64,000 bases of DNA, from NCBI RefSeq assembly GCF_036967205.1, contig NZ_CP146022.1:806001-870000 (forward strand), given 5' to 3'. Of the stretch, positions 55,038 through 62,835 are shown one piece after another. Positions within the stretch are counted from its first letter, which is position 1, and each line of letters opens with the position of its first letter. The translations under genes were made by a program, and so were the position numbers. The notes beneath the pieces were generated by a model that made no database searches, was not told the DNA's origin, and worked only from the letters and a program-made list of their open reading frames with translations. The DNA is from Streptomyces sp. Q6 (GTDB taxonomy: Bacteria; Actinomycetota; Actinomycetes; Streptomycetales; Streptomycetaceae).

Positions 55038-55694
55038 GTGATTGAGTCGATTGATGTGAACCTGCGCGTTCTTCTTGAGCAGTGGCACGGTGCACCCACG
55101 CTTCCTGCCGGCCCCGCGTTGCCGGAGCACGCCTGGCTTCCACCGGCCCTCGCGGAATGGTATGCGCTTGCTTCACAGTGGCAGGATCACTTGATCACGC
55201 TGAAAGAAATACTGCCGCCGGAGCAGATTCAATCCGAAGGCGGAGTCTGCATTTTCATGCAAGATTTCGGCGACCAAGCGTGGGCTTTCGATATCGCCGA
55301 GCCAACAGTTGTACTGGAGGGGCAATCTGACGGGTCATGGGTGAAGTCTTCGGAAGGTTTTGAAGAATTTTTGGTCCACAACGCGGTGCACGACGCCGCC
55401 TACAGTGCCCCGCATCGGCGCTCAAGCACCTCCGTACCCAACTCGCTGATCCCAGATGTCGTATCCCCCCTCCAACGGGTCAACTTCGGCGGCTGGCATT
55501 GGCCTCGCCCAGGGCACCAGATCTTCCTCGGCAAAGATCTGATCGCTGACATCGGGCCAGCGATGGAGGATGAAGCGCCGTGGGGGAACCGTGACGGGTA
55601 CAGCGAGGTGCAGGTAGGCGCGCTCAGCGCTGGACGCCTCGATTATTTGGACTCTATCGATGAGATCTCGTGGACGAGGTCTCCGCTTGGATAG
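55038..55694 (+). CDS. SUKH/SMI1-KNR4-like protein
   Basis: The 218-residue protein has a Trp-rich, acidic make-up and the layout LPPALAEWYALASQWQ ... GGVCIFMQDFGDQAWAFDIAEPTVVL ... GFEEFLVHNAVHD. This resembles the SMI1/KNR4 (SUKH) superfamily, many members of which are immunity proteins against polymorphic toxins. No toxin gene is adjacent. GTG 55038 is used, and the ribosome-binding site is weak. Its 3' end is 35 bp from the next IS. Confidence 0.5.
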   Translation: MIESIDVNLRVLLEQWHGAPTLPAGPALPEHAWLPPALAEWYALASQWQDHLITLKEILPPEQIQSEGGVCIFMQDFGDQAWAFDIAEPTVVLEGQSDGSWVKSSEGFEEFLVHNAVHDAAYSAPHRRSSTSVPNSLIPDVVSPLQRVNFGGWHWPRPGHQIFLGKDLIADIGPAMEDEAPWGNRDGYSEVQVGALSAGRLDYLDSIDEISWTRSPLG

Positions 55695-55795
55695 CCGCAA
55701 ACATGCTTGGGCACCGGCAATCCGCTTAGAACTCCTAACGAAATGATCTTCAAGGTGGTTGGATCACTCCAAGGCTGTTGATCTGGGGGTGCGCA

Positions 55796-56631
55796 GTGGC
55801 TCGGCGGAAGCCGTGGGATGTCGATGACGAGCTGTGGGCGGTGATCGAGCCGCTGCTGCCGATGGTTGAGCGTCGGTACCGGCATCCGGGGCGGAAGCGG
55901 CATCCGGACCGGCAGGTGTTTCAGGGCATCTTGTTCGTGCTGCACACCGGGATCGCCTGGGAACACCCGCCGCAGGAGCTCGGCTTCGGTTCGGGCATGA
56001 CGTGCTGGCGCCGCCTGGCCGAGTGGACCGAGGCCGGCGTGTGGCCCCGGCTCCATGAAGCACTCTTGGCCAAACTCCGGAGCGCGGACGCCCTGGACTT
56101 CTCGCGGGCGGCCGTGGACGGCTCCCACATCCGGGCGTTAAAGGGGGCTCCAAGACGGGACGAAGCCCTGTTGACCGGGGCAGGACGGGCAGCAAGCACC
56201 ACCTGATCACGGACGCCACTGGCATCCCGCTCGCCGTCACCCTGACCGGCGGCAACCGCAACGACGTCACCCAGCTCATTCCACTGCTCCAGGCAGTGCC
56301 GCACGTACGGGGTCAGCGCGGCAGACCTCGACACTGCCCCGACGTCGTGCTCGGTGACCGCGGCTACGACCACGACAAATACCGTCGCCTCGTCCGCGCG
56401 CTCGGTGTGAAGCCACTGATCGCACGACGCGGCACCGAGCACGGCTCCGGACTCGGAACCCAACGCTGGGTCGTCGAGCGCGCCTTCGCCCACCTGCACT
56501 GGTTCCGCCGCCTGCGGATCCGCTGGGAGATCCGCGACGACATCCACGAAGCCTTCCTCACTCTCGGGTGCGCACTCATCTGCTGGCGACGCCTGTCACA
56601 GGCGGCCCGGGCCCTCGCCCTCCCGCAGTAG
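55796..56631 (+). CDS. IS5-family transposase made by frameshifting
   Basis: OrfA starts at GTG 55796 (ARRKPWDVDDELWAVIEPLLP ... AVDGSHIRALKG) and overlaps OrfB (KTGRSPVDRGRTGSKHHLITD ... RWVVERAFAHLHWFRRLRIRWE) around TTAAAGGGGGC near 56140. One backward slip joins them into a DDE transposase. No other damage was seen. Its last 36 bp overlap the antisense passenger gene. Confidence 0.82.
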
Positions 56632-57000
56632 CCATTCCCGCACCGAAGGAGCACGGTCAAGGAGCCGCCTGACCTGCATGCCCTCTTCGCGTGAGGTCAC
56701 TTTCGGCAGCGGGGCGAAGTCGTCGGGGATCACATCCAGCAGGCTCAGCACACGGTCTCCCGTACGCAGAGTGATCAGCAGTTCCCACCGCACGTGACGT
56801 GGTACGTCCGGGCGGTGGGACAAGGTGTGCCACAGGGCCGGCCACAGATAGTGGGTGCCGTCAGGCGCCGCATTCGCGCGCACCCACGCCGGGTCCAACC
56901 GTTGACTCAGGCCGAGGTCACACGCCCGCTCCTCCAGCCTGAACAGCGAGGCCGAATCGACAGCCTTCAGCTCGCGAGGCAACGGCTGTTCCAAGTCCAT
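56596..57000 (-). CDS. Passenger gene of the IS, unknown 134-residue protein
   Basis: From ATG 57000 the frame encodes a Leu/Arg-rich, mostly helical protein (ELKAVDSASLFRLEERACDLGLSQRL ... HVRWELLITLRTGDRVLSLLDVIPDDF) without Cys or membrane segments. I recognise no family. It lies between the transposase and the right terminal repeat, so it moves with the element. It could be a regulator of transposition or true cargo. Confidence 0.5.
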   Translation of the reverse strand: MDLEQPLPRELKAVDSASLFRLEERACDLGLSQRLDPAWVRANAAPDGTHYLWPALWHTLSHRPDVPRHVRWELLITLRTGDRVLSLLDVIPDDFAPLPKVTSREEGMQVRRLLDRAPSVREWLLREGEGPGRL

Positions 57001-57093
57001 CGCCCCATGCTGCCCGACGGCATCCCACGACGAGGAGCCGACCCCAAAGTGTCATTCCGTTAGGAGTTCTAACGAGCTCGTTAGGCTCCGTCC

Positions 57094-57894
57094 ATGTCTG
57101 AGTCCACCTCCGATCCCCGTCTACAAGCCTTGATCAATCGACTGCAACCGGGCCCGGTAGAGAAGGCGGTCATCGTCGGCTTCGACGGCTCTGATGCCCT
57201 CGTGACCTTTGAGGACGAGGTCGGGCGAATCGATCGACAAGAGTTGTCGATGCGTCGTGTCGAGCATCCCTCGGAAATCTTCAGGGTGGGCCAGGAGATC
57301 GAGGCCGAGGTGATCGGACGTTGGCGTGGAGAGCTGCATCTGTCCGCAAGGGCGTGCGAGAACCCCGAACTGAGAGCCTTCCTGCTCGGCATTCGGCCGG
57401 GGCAAATCCTGACCGGAACCGTGTCGGCGGTCCACAACTTCGGGGTCTTCGTCCATATGGATGGCGAGCCTGATGGACTCTGCACTGGGTTCATCCGCGT
57501 CGTCGACCTGACGTGGTCGCGAATCAACCACGCCTCCGAGGCCGTCGAGGTCGGGCAGCGCGTCACCGGGGAGGTGATCACGTCCGAGACGCGCCGGGGA
57601 CAGGTCACCGTGTCCTTGAAGGCCCTGCAGGAAGACCCGCTCCTTCGATTCGCCGATCACGTTGACCAGGTTATTTGCGGTCCGATCACGAAGATCATCC
57701 CGTTCGGTATCTTCGTGCAACTCGCTGACAGCGTGGAGGGCTTCCTGCACCTGTCGGACCTGACCGAGGAGCCTGTTGAGAGCCCTGACCTGCTCGTTCG
57801 CGAAGGTGAACTGATCACCGTGCGGGTCTCCGAGGTCGACCTTCAGCGTCACCGGGTCAGACTCTGCTCAGCCAGGACTGGCGACGACGTCTGA
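57094..57894 (+). CDS. Protein with three S1 RNA-binding domains
   Basis: The 266-residue protein holds three S1-type beta-barrels at about residues 20-88, 100-175 and 188-262. The second and third are clear (GQILTGTVSAVHNFGVFVHM; GPITKIIPFGIFVQLADSVEGFLHLSDL), the first degenerate (AVIVGFDGSDALVTFEDEVG). Proteins with S1 repeats bind single-stranded RNA on ribosomes or in RNA decay. This is much shorter than ribosomal S1. The ATG is 25 bp beyond the IS end, so its native promoter may have been displaced by the insertion. Confidence 0.82.
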   Translation: MSESTSDPRLQALINRLQPGPVEKAVIVGFDGSDALVTFEDEVGRIDRQELSMRRVEHPSEIFRVGQEIEAEVIGRWRGELHLSARACENPELRAFLLGIRPGQILTGTVSAVHNFGVFVHMDGEPDGLCTGFIRVVDLTWSRINHASEAVEVGQRVTGEVITSETRRGQVTVSLKALQEDPLLRFADHVDQVICGPITKIIPFGIFVQLADSVEGFLHLSDLTEEPVESPDLLVREGELITVRVSEVDLQRHRVRLCSARTGDDV

Positions 57895-57989
57895 CTCCTC
57901 GTCCGTTCATTCCCGCCACAGCCCGTTGAGTGAGGTCACAGCTGTGCGCGAGGACAGGTGCTCGCGCAGAGCCTCGTTGTCGTGGTGGA

Positions 57990-58606
57990 GGGCCGCGATC
58001 ACGGTGGCCGCAGCGTCGAGACGCTCGTGGAGCTGGGTGCATCTGCCGGCCCCATCAGCACGCGGCTGGGGCTGTGCAAAAGGGGCTGCGCGACGATCAG
58101 AACCCGACGATCACGCACTCGGACGTTCTCGTGGCGGCCTGAGTACGAAAGTACATCTGGCCAGCGACAACCGGGCACGGCCGTTGGCCTTCTACGTCAC
58201 CGCCGGCCAGGCGGACAATGCTCCCGCATTCGAGGCCGTCATGGCCAGGATCCGCATCCCCCGACGCGGACTCGGCAGGCCCCGGACTCGGCCGGAGACC
58301 GTCCTCGCGGACCGCGCGTACTCTTCCCGCGCGATCCGCGACCATCTCCGACGGCGGGGGGGCATTCGCGCCGTCATCCCGCAGCCTGCCGACCAGGTCG
58401 GACACCGCCTGCGCAGAGGGCGAGCCGGAGGTCGCCCGCCAGGTTTCGATGCGGAGGCATACACGCAGCGCAACACCGTCGAACGGTGCATCAACCGCTT
58501 GAAGCAATGGCGTGGTCTGGCGATGCGCACGGACAACCTCGCCCTGGCCTACGAGGCTGCTTTGCACTTGGCAGCCATCCTGATCTGGTCTCGCTCGACG
58601 CGGTGA
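57990..58606 (+). pseudogene. Degenerate IS5-family transposase fragment
   Basis: The OrfB part is well preserved (DDHALGRSRGGLSTKVHLASDNRARPLAFYVT ... RNTVERCINRLKQWRGLAMRT). The OrfA part survives only as RPHQHAAGAVQKGL-like scraps around the slip site, with no proper start. The element's ends are not recognisable. It stops directly against the barstar gene. Confidence 0.75.
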
Positions 58607-58912
58607 TCAGAGCAGCTCGTGCACGACCAGGCGCGAATGCTTCCCCGAAAAGGCGCCTCGCAGGGCTCGGGCCTCACGGTTCCGGGCAGCGAAGACTCCT
58701 CGCTTGTCCACGTGCACGACCACCACGTCATAGCTATCGATGACCTCGGAGATGCCCCGCGTCTGGATGGTGTCCCGCCAGGCTTCCGTGTTCCGGCCGA
58801 ACCACTCCGGCAGTCCGCAAGGCTCAGCCACGGCGTCCCAGAAGTCATCGAGCGTCTCGATCGGCCTACCCCGCAGGTCAACCACCAGCTCCGACTCAAT
58901 CCTCTTGGCCAT
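58607..58912 (-). CDS. Barstar-family ribonuclease inhibitor
   Basis: From ATG 58912 the 101-residue protein has the barstar core: ELVVDLRGRPIETLDDFWDAVAEPCGLPEWFGRNTEAWRDTIQTRG, with Asp and Trp residues in the barnase-binding helix and loop, then VVVVHVDKRGVF. Barstars block barnase-like extracellular ribonucleases or toxin domains. No barnase or polymorphic toxin gene is in the window. The gene is trapped between a transposase fragment and an IS, so it may be an orphan immunity gene. Confidence 0.85.
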   Translation of the reverse strand: MAKRIESELVVDLRGRPIETLDDFWDAVAEPCGLPEWFGRNTEAWRDTIQTRGISEVIDSYDVVVVHVDKRGVFAARNREARALRGAFSGKHSRLVVHELL

Positions 58913-58971
58913 CACGACAGAGTAATCGGCCCTCTTCCAAGGCGTCAGAGCTCCAAAGAGACAGGGCCTAA

Positions 58972-60018
58972 CGAGCTCGTGCACGGTAGGCGGTGAGACG
59001 TCGAGCCTGGATGGTTGATCATGGTCGGGTGGTGGGGAACTCGACGCGCGCGGTGATCATCGGCAATCGGCGGATCACGGGGCTGACTGCCGGAGTGATT
59101 GCTGAACTCGTCGAGGAGATCGGACCGTTGTGGCATGAGCGTCATCAGGCGAGGCTTGCCGCTCGCCCGCGGCAGAGGGCTGTGGGCGCAGGCGCGAAGT
59201 ACCGGCTGGTGTTCGTCGACCGGCTGCTGGCCACGCTGGTCCATCTTCGTCACGGGGTCACCCATGATGTGCTGGCCTGCTGGTTCGGAGCGGACCGTTC
59301 CACCGTCACCCGGGCCATCGGTGAGGTGCGGCCCCTGCTCGCCGAGCGGGGCTGCACCGTCAGCCCCGACGTGCGGCTGCGGTCTCTCGCTGAGGTTGTC
59401 GACCATCTCGGCGCGAGCGGGGCGACCGGCATCGTCGACGGCACCGAGATCCGGGTCCGTCGGCCCGCTGCCGGACGCAAGGACCGCGACAAGTTCATCT
59501 CCGGCAAGAACAAGCAGAACGCCGTCAAGTCCATGGTGGTCACGGACGGCGAAGGCCGCGTGCTGTGGTGCAGCCCGGCCCGTCCCGCAAGCTGCGCGGA
59601 CATCACCCATGCCCGCCAGTTAGGGCTGGTCAACCTCTTGGCCGACGGGCCTGCAGTCGAGATCCTGGCTGATGGCGGCTACCAGGGACTGGGCGCCCAG
59701 ACCGGTGGTCGGGTGGTGACACCACCGCACCGCAAGTTCAAGAAGAACGCCCCGGACTGGTACGAAGAGATGCACGAGCGCCAGCGCAAGGCGCACTCAT
59801 CACGACGTATCCGTGTCGAGCACGGCATCGCCCATCTGAAGAACTGGCGGGCCCTGGCCCGCCACCTCGGCCGCCGCGAGCACATGAGCGACACCGTCCA
59901 AGCCATCGCCGGCCTGCTGTCCCACCAGCAGACCGCGGGCCTGAACCCGACATGGCAGATGTGAAGCTGGGTCGCACCGAAGTTCGCGACGTCTCACCGC
60001 CTACCGTGCACGAGCTCG
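58972..60018 (+). mobile_element. 1047-bp IS with 32-bp perfect terminal repeats, copy 2
   Basis: It has the same ends and length as the copy at 46847-47893, with a TAA duplication at 58969-58971 and 60019-60021. I count four base differences between the copies. The target context (GGGCCTAA) resembles that of copy 1 (GGCCCTAA). Confidence 0.9.
58993..59964 (+). CDS. Transposase of the 1047-bp IS, copy 2
   Basis: The 323-residue DDE_Tnp_4-type transposase differs from copy 1 at two residues (ADGGYQG instead of ADAGYQG, and Gly for Asp in the C-terminal TAGLNPTWQM). The Gly substitution next to the second catalytic Asp could affect activity. It is otherwise intact. Confidence 0.88.
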   Translation: MRRRAWMVDHGRVVGNSTRAVIIGNRRITGLTAGVIAELVEEIGPLWHERHQARLAARPRQRAVGAGAKYRLVFVDRLLATLVHLRHGVTHDVLACWFGADRSTVTRAIGEVRPLLAERGCTVSPDVRLRSLAEVVDHLGASGATGIVDGTEIRVRRPAAGRKDRDKFISGKNKQNAVKSMVVTDGEGRVLWCSPARPASCADITHARQLGLVNLLADGPAVEILADGGYQGLGAQTGGRVVTPPHRKFKKNAPDWYEEMHERQRKAHSSRRIRVEHGIAHLKNWRALARHLGRREHMSDTVQAIAGLLSHQQTAGLNPTWQM

Positions 60019-60061
60019 TAAGGGCTGTCCCGCAAATGATCTCTGAGTGGCCTCGGGCAGT

Positions 60062-60078
60062 TGCGCGGAAACCGCGCA
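60062..60078. terminator. Hairpin downstream of the TetR gene
   Basis: TGCGCGG and CCGCGCA form a perfect 7-bp stem with a 3-nt AAA loop, 30 bp beyond the TetR-gene stop on the minus strand. Confidence 0.45.
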
Positions 60079-60107
60079 CATCGTCGTCGCCGGCCCGTTC
60101 GGCCGAG

Positions 60108-60731
60108 CTAGCCGGTCTCGGGGTCGTCATGGATGGTCAATGATCCGGCGAGGTCCAGGTCGGCGACGTTGCCGTGTGCCCCGGCGCGGACGAGCAGCAC
60201 TGCGCCGAGCGCGGTGCTCCAGAACGTCCTGGTCTCTACGTCGAGCGGTCGACGGGCCCTCCAGCCCCGACCGTCGATGAGTTGGCTCACGAAGCGCTCG
60301 GATTGCCGGAACAGCAACTGGAGGTGCTGGTCGACCACGGGGGCGAGTTCGGGCCTAGAGATCCCGGCGGCGAGTGCTCGCGCGACTGACGGGAGTGAGG
60401 GCATGGCCAGTACGGCGCGGGCGATGTTGCGCCGAAAGGTCGCCGCGTCGGGGGCTTGGCGACCGATGCGCTCAATCCGTCGGGCGTCGTGCAGCAAGCC
60501 GACAAAGGCGGCGTGCACGAGCAGCAAGTCCTTGGAGCCGAAGTAGTAGGTGACCTGATTGGGGAAGACGCCTGCCGCTTCCGCGATCTCGGCAACGCTC
60601 ACCTCGGCACCGGGCCGTTCCGTGCAGAGCCGTGCAGTTGCCTCGATCAGCCGGCGTCTCGTCGCGCGACCGCGGTCGCGCGACGAGACGCCGGCTGATC
60701 GAGCTTCGGTTCGCTTCTTCTCCATGCCCAA
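60108..60731 (-). CDS. TetR-family regulator with a rebuilt N-terminus
   Basis: The 207-residue protein has a TetR helix-turn-helix at about residues 38-65 (VSVAEIAEAAGVFPNQVTYYFGSKDLLL) and a full C-terminal ligand domain. It is divergent from the ketoacyl-synthase gene, with two near-identical operators between them. Its first coding part is unusual: a 62-bp perfect palindrome encodes about residues 11-30, so the stretch before ATRRRLIEATARL is the reverse complement of what follows. The original N-terminus may therefore have been lost or duplicated by inversion. Confidence 0.8.
   Translation of the reverse strand: MGMEKKRTEARSAGVSSRDRGRATRRRLIEATARLCTERPGAEVSVAEIAEAAGVFPNQVTYYFGSKDLLLVHAAFVGLLHDARRIERIGRQAPDAATFRRNIARAVLAMPSLPSVARALAAGISRPELAPVVDQHLQLLFRQSERFVSQLIDGRGWRARRPLDVETRTFWSTALGAVLLVRAGAHGNVADLDLAGSLTIHDDPETG
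60642..60703. repeat. 62-bp perfect palindrome inside the TetR coding region
   Basis: Two 31-bp arms, CTCGATCAGCCGGCGTCTCG... and its exact complement, meet with no spacer at 60672/60673. Such a long spacer-free palindrome is unstable in most hosts and rarely occurs inside a gene. It may be a fold-back rearrangement or an assembly artefact. Confidence 0.9.
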
Positions 60732-60732
60732 A

Positions 60733-60776
60733 TTGTATGTGATACAACAATGGCGTTCGCTTGTATCGCATACAAG
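60733..60776. promoter_or_regulatory. Twin TetR operators between divergent genes
   Basis: TTGTATGTGATACAA (60733-60747) and CTTGTATCGCATACAAG (60760-60776) are two perfect palindromes of the form TTGTAT-N3-ATACAA, 28 bp apart (centre to centre). They are AT-rich and sit between the TetR and ketoacyl-synthase genes, so both promoters are probably repressed. Confidence 0.72.
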
Positions 60777-60790
60777 AAAGGTTGAAGGGC

Positions 60791-62053
60791 ATGCCCTGGA
60801 CTGAAGTCGTCGTGACCGGACTCGGCGCGATCACGCCACTCGGCGCAAACGTGGCGTCTACGTGGGACGCCCTGCTTGCCGGCGAGTCCGGTATCCGCGG
60901 CGGCGTCCTGCAAGGCCACAACGACGTCGGCCTTCCCGATACCGCCGCGGGCACGATGGCGATCGACCCCGCCGAGTTGCTGCTGCCGGTGCAGGCCAGG
61001 CGGCTCGACCGCTCACAGCAGGCGGCCTTCGCCGCAGCGGGCGAGGCCTGGGCAGATGCAGGCACGCCGGAGGTGGACCCGGACCGGCTTGCATCGGTGA
61101 TCGGTACGGGCATCGGGGGCGTACGGACGCTGTTGAAGGAAGATGACGTACTGGAGGCGGCCGGGGTTCGGCGCGTCTCGCCACGCACGGTCCCGATGCT
61201 CATGCCCAATGCGGCGGCGGCGCTGATCAGTATCGAATATGGTGCACGGGCCGGGGTCTACACGCCCGTCTCAGCGTGCTCTTCGGGTGCCGAGGCGATC
61301 GCTCTGGGAGCCAGGCTCATCCGTGCCGGCGAGGCAGACGTGGTCATCGCGGGCGGGACCGAGGCCGCGATCACCCCGATCACTGTCGCCGGCTTCGCCC
61401 AGGCACAGGCACTGTCGCGGCACACCGCCGAACCCGCTTCAGCGTCACGGCCGTTCGCCGCGGACCGCAGCGGATTCGTCCTCAGTGAAGGCGCCGCTGT
61501 CGTGGTGCTCGAAAGCACCGAGCACGCCAGCGCCCGAGGCGCGCGCGTCCACGCGGTGCTCGCGGGCGCCGGCATCGCCGCCGACGCCCACCACATCACA
61601 GCGCCAGCTGCCGACGGCTCCGGTCAGATCTCGGCCATGCGGAAGGCTCTCGCGCAAGCCGGCCTGGCTCCCGAGCGGATCAGCCACATCAACGCCCACG
61701 CCACCGGAACTCCGGTCGGCGACGTCGCCGAGGCGCACGCGATCGGGGATGTATTCGGCCGCGCCACCGTGACGGCCCCTAAGGCGGCGCTCGGTCATCT
61801 CTTTGGGGCTGCTGGTGCGATCGAGGCCCTCATCGCCGTCCTCAGTGTGGAGCACGGCGTCATCCCGCCGACCCGCAACCTCACCGAGGTCGGCGTCGGT
61901 CCCGACATCGATCTCGATGTCGTCGCAGAGCGACGAGACGTCCCCCAGGAGGCGGTGCTCAGCAACTCCTTCGGCTTCGGTGGGCAGAACGTCTCCCTCA
62001 TCGTCACCGGCGCACGGCACCACGCGTCCCGTACGGCCTCGACCACACGGTGA
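60791..62053 (+). CDS. Beta-ketoacyl-ACP synthase (KAS II-like)
   Basis: From ATG 60791, after AAAGG, the 420-residue protein has the thiolase-fold triad: nucleophile Cys163 in SACSSGAEA, His303 in NAHATGTPVGD and His336 in KAALGHLFGAAG. Lys331 also fits the KAS pattern. It condenses malonyl-ACP with an acyl chain. It resembles FabF but stands without acyl carrier protein, malonyltransferase or other fatty-acid genes, so it may be an orphan of a lipid or polyketide set. TetR control by the twin operators is likely. A truncated IS481 gene overlaps its stop. Confidence 0.88.
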   Translation: MPWTEVVVTGLGAITPLGANVASTWDALLAGESGIRGGVLQGHNDVGLPDTAAGTMAIDPAELLLPVQARRLDRSQQAAFAAAGEAWADAGTPEVDPDRLASVIGTGIGGVRTLLKEDDVLEAAGVRRVSPRTVPMLMPNAAAALISIEYGARAGVYTPVSACSSGAEAIALGARLIRAGEADVVIAGGTEAAITPITVAGFAQAQALSRHTAEPASASRPFAADRSGFVLSEGAAVVVLESTEHASARGARVHAVLAGAGIAADAHHITAPAADGSGQISAMRKALAQAGLAPERISHINAHATGTPVGDVAEAHAIGDVFGRATVTAPKAALGHLFGAAGAIEALIAVLSVEHGVIPPTRNLTEVGVGPDIDLDVVAERRDVPQEAVLSNSFGFGGQNVSLIVTGARHHASRTASTTR

Positions 62054-62568
62054 CCCACGCGAACGCACCATTGTCCGTGGAGGGTCGCCGCCGATTGATC
62101 GAGCGTTGCAGGACTCGTCCGATCGCGCATGTCGCCGCAGAGATGGGGATTTCCCGAGCAACGGCGTCGAAGTGGGTGAACCGGCACCGTCGACACGGCG
62201 AACTCGGATTGATTGATCGAGGCTCGACGCCGCATCATCAGCCGAGTGCGACACCGGTCGACGTGGTCACACGCATTGAGGAGATGAGGCGTGCCCACAA
62301 GTGGTCGGCCACTCGCATCGCCCACGAGCTCGCCGTCGACGGGATTGCGATCTCGCGCCGTACGGTCACCCGCCACCTGGCCATCCTCGGTCTGAACCGA
62401 CGGAAGTTCATCGACCCCAACGGCAGAACCAACCGTCTTCTCGACTGGGTCGAACAGGACGTGCGCACTTACGCCGACGGCGAACCGCACGACGACGCCG
62501 CCCTGCTCGCCCTCACCTGGCTCCCCCGCCTTGGCAAGGAAGACGAAGGCGCAGCCGGCGACCACTGA
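62050..62568 (+). pseudogene. Truncated IS481-family transposase, fused to a foreign tail
   Basis: The first 115 residues (MTHANAPLSVEGRRRLIERC ... TRHLAILGLNRRKFIDPNG) are the helix-turn-helix part of an IS481 transposase. The DDE catalytic domain is missing. After NGRTNR the frame continues as LLDWVEQDVRTYADGEPHDDAALLALTW, resembling the end of a SpoIIE/PP2C phosphatase, so two gene fragments are joined. The GTG overlaps the synthase stop as GTGA. Confidence 0.7.
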
Positions 62569-62622
62569 CGGCCTCCACCGACGCCTCACACTGCGACGAA
62601 CCGCCGCCGCTCGCGAAGGCGG

Positions 62623-62835
62623 TCACGCCGCCTCATAGTGGTGCGCGCGCCCGCCCCGCCACTTCACCCACGCCGGATCATCCAAAAGCCCCTCCCCGGC
62701 CTCCAGCCCGGCACGACGCAGGAACTCGACGACATCGTGGTCCGACTGCGCGAGGCCGAGGATCTGTCCGCGCGCGGTCACCCGCCGGCCACCGGTACCG
62801 AGTGGCGGGTGCACGACTATCGGGGCGCTCGCCAT
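62623..62835 (-). CDS. Small conserved actinobacterial protein, unknown function
   Basis: From ATG 62835 the frame encodes 70 residues with the pattern VVHPPLGTGGRRVTARGQILGLAQSDHDVVEFLRRAGL ... DDPAWVKWRGGRAHHYEAA. I recall very similar small proteins in many streptomycetes, so it is likely real. It has no Cys or membrane segment and no known function. The ribosome-binding site GGAGG is very close to the ATG, so a start at the next GTG is possible. Confidence 0.6.
   Translation of the reverse strand: MASAPIVVHPPLGTGGRRVTARGQILGLAQSDHDVVEFLRRAGLEAGEGLLDDPAWVKWRGGRAHHYEAA

Larger units (their letters stand above)
55729..57069 (+). mobile_element. IS5-family element carrying a passenger gene
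   Basis: The terminal repeats GAACTCCTAACG-A/G-AATGA match at 17 of 18 positions, with TA on both sides (55727-55728 and 57070-57071). The interior holds a transposase (55796-56631) and a second gene of opposite strand (56596-57000). At 1341 bp it is about 400 bp longer than the transposase alone would need. Confidence 0.75.

Noticed and set aside
53690-55694. Toxin-antitoxin pair of the P-loop kinase and the SUKH-like protein
   Set aside because: They are on opposite strands, separated by a decayed gene, and the kinase lacks clear zeta-toxin signatures.
48766-58912. A single multi-gene defence system made of the NACHT, S1, barstar and kinase genes
   Set aside because: The genes are on mixed strands and interrupted by several independent IS insertions, so there is no operon logic.
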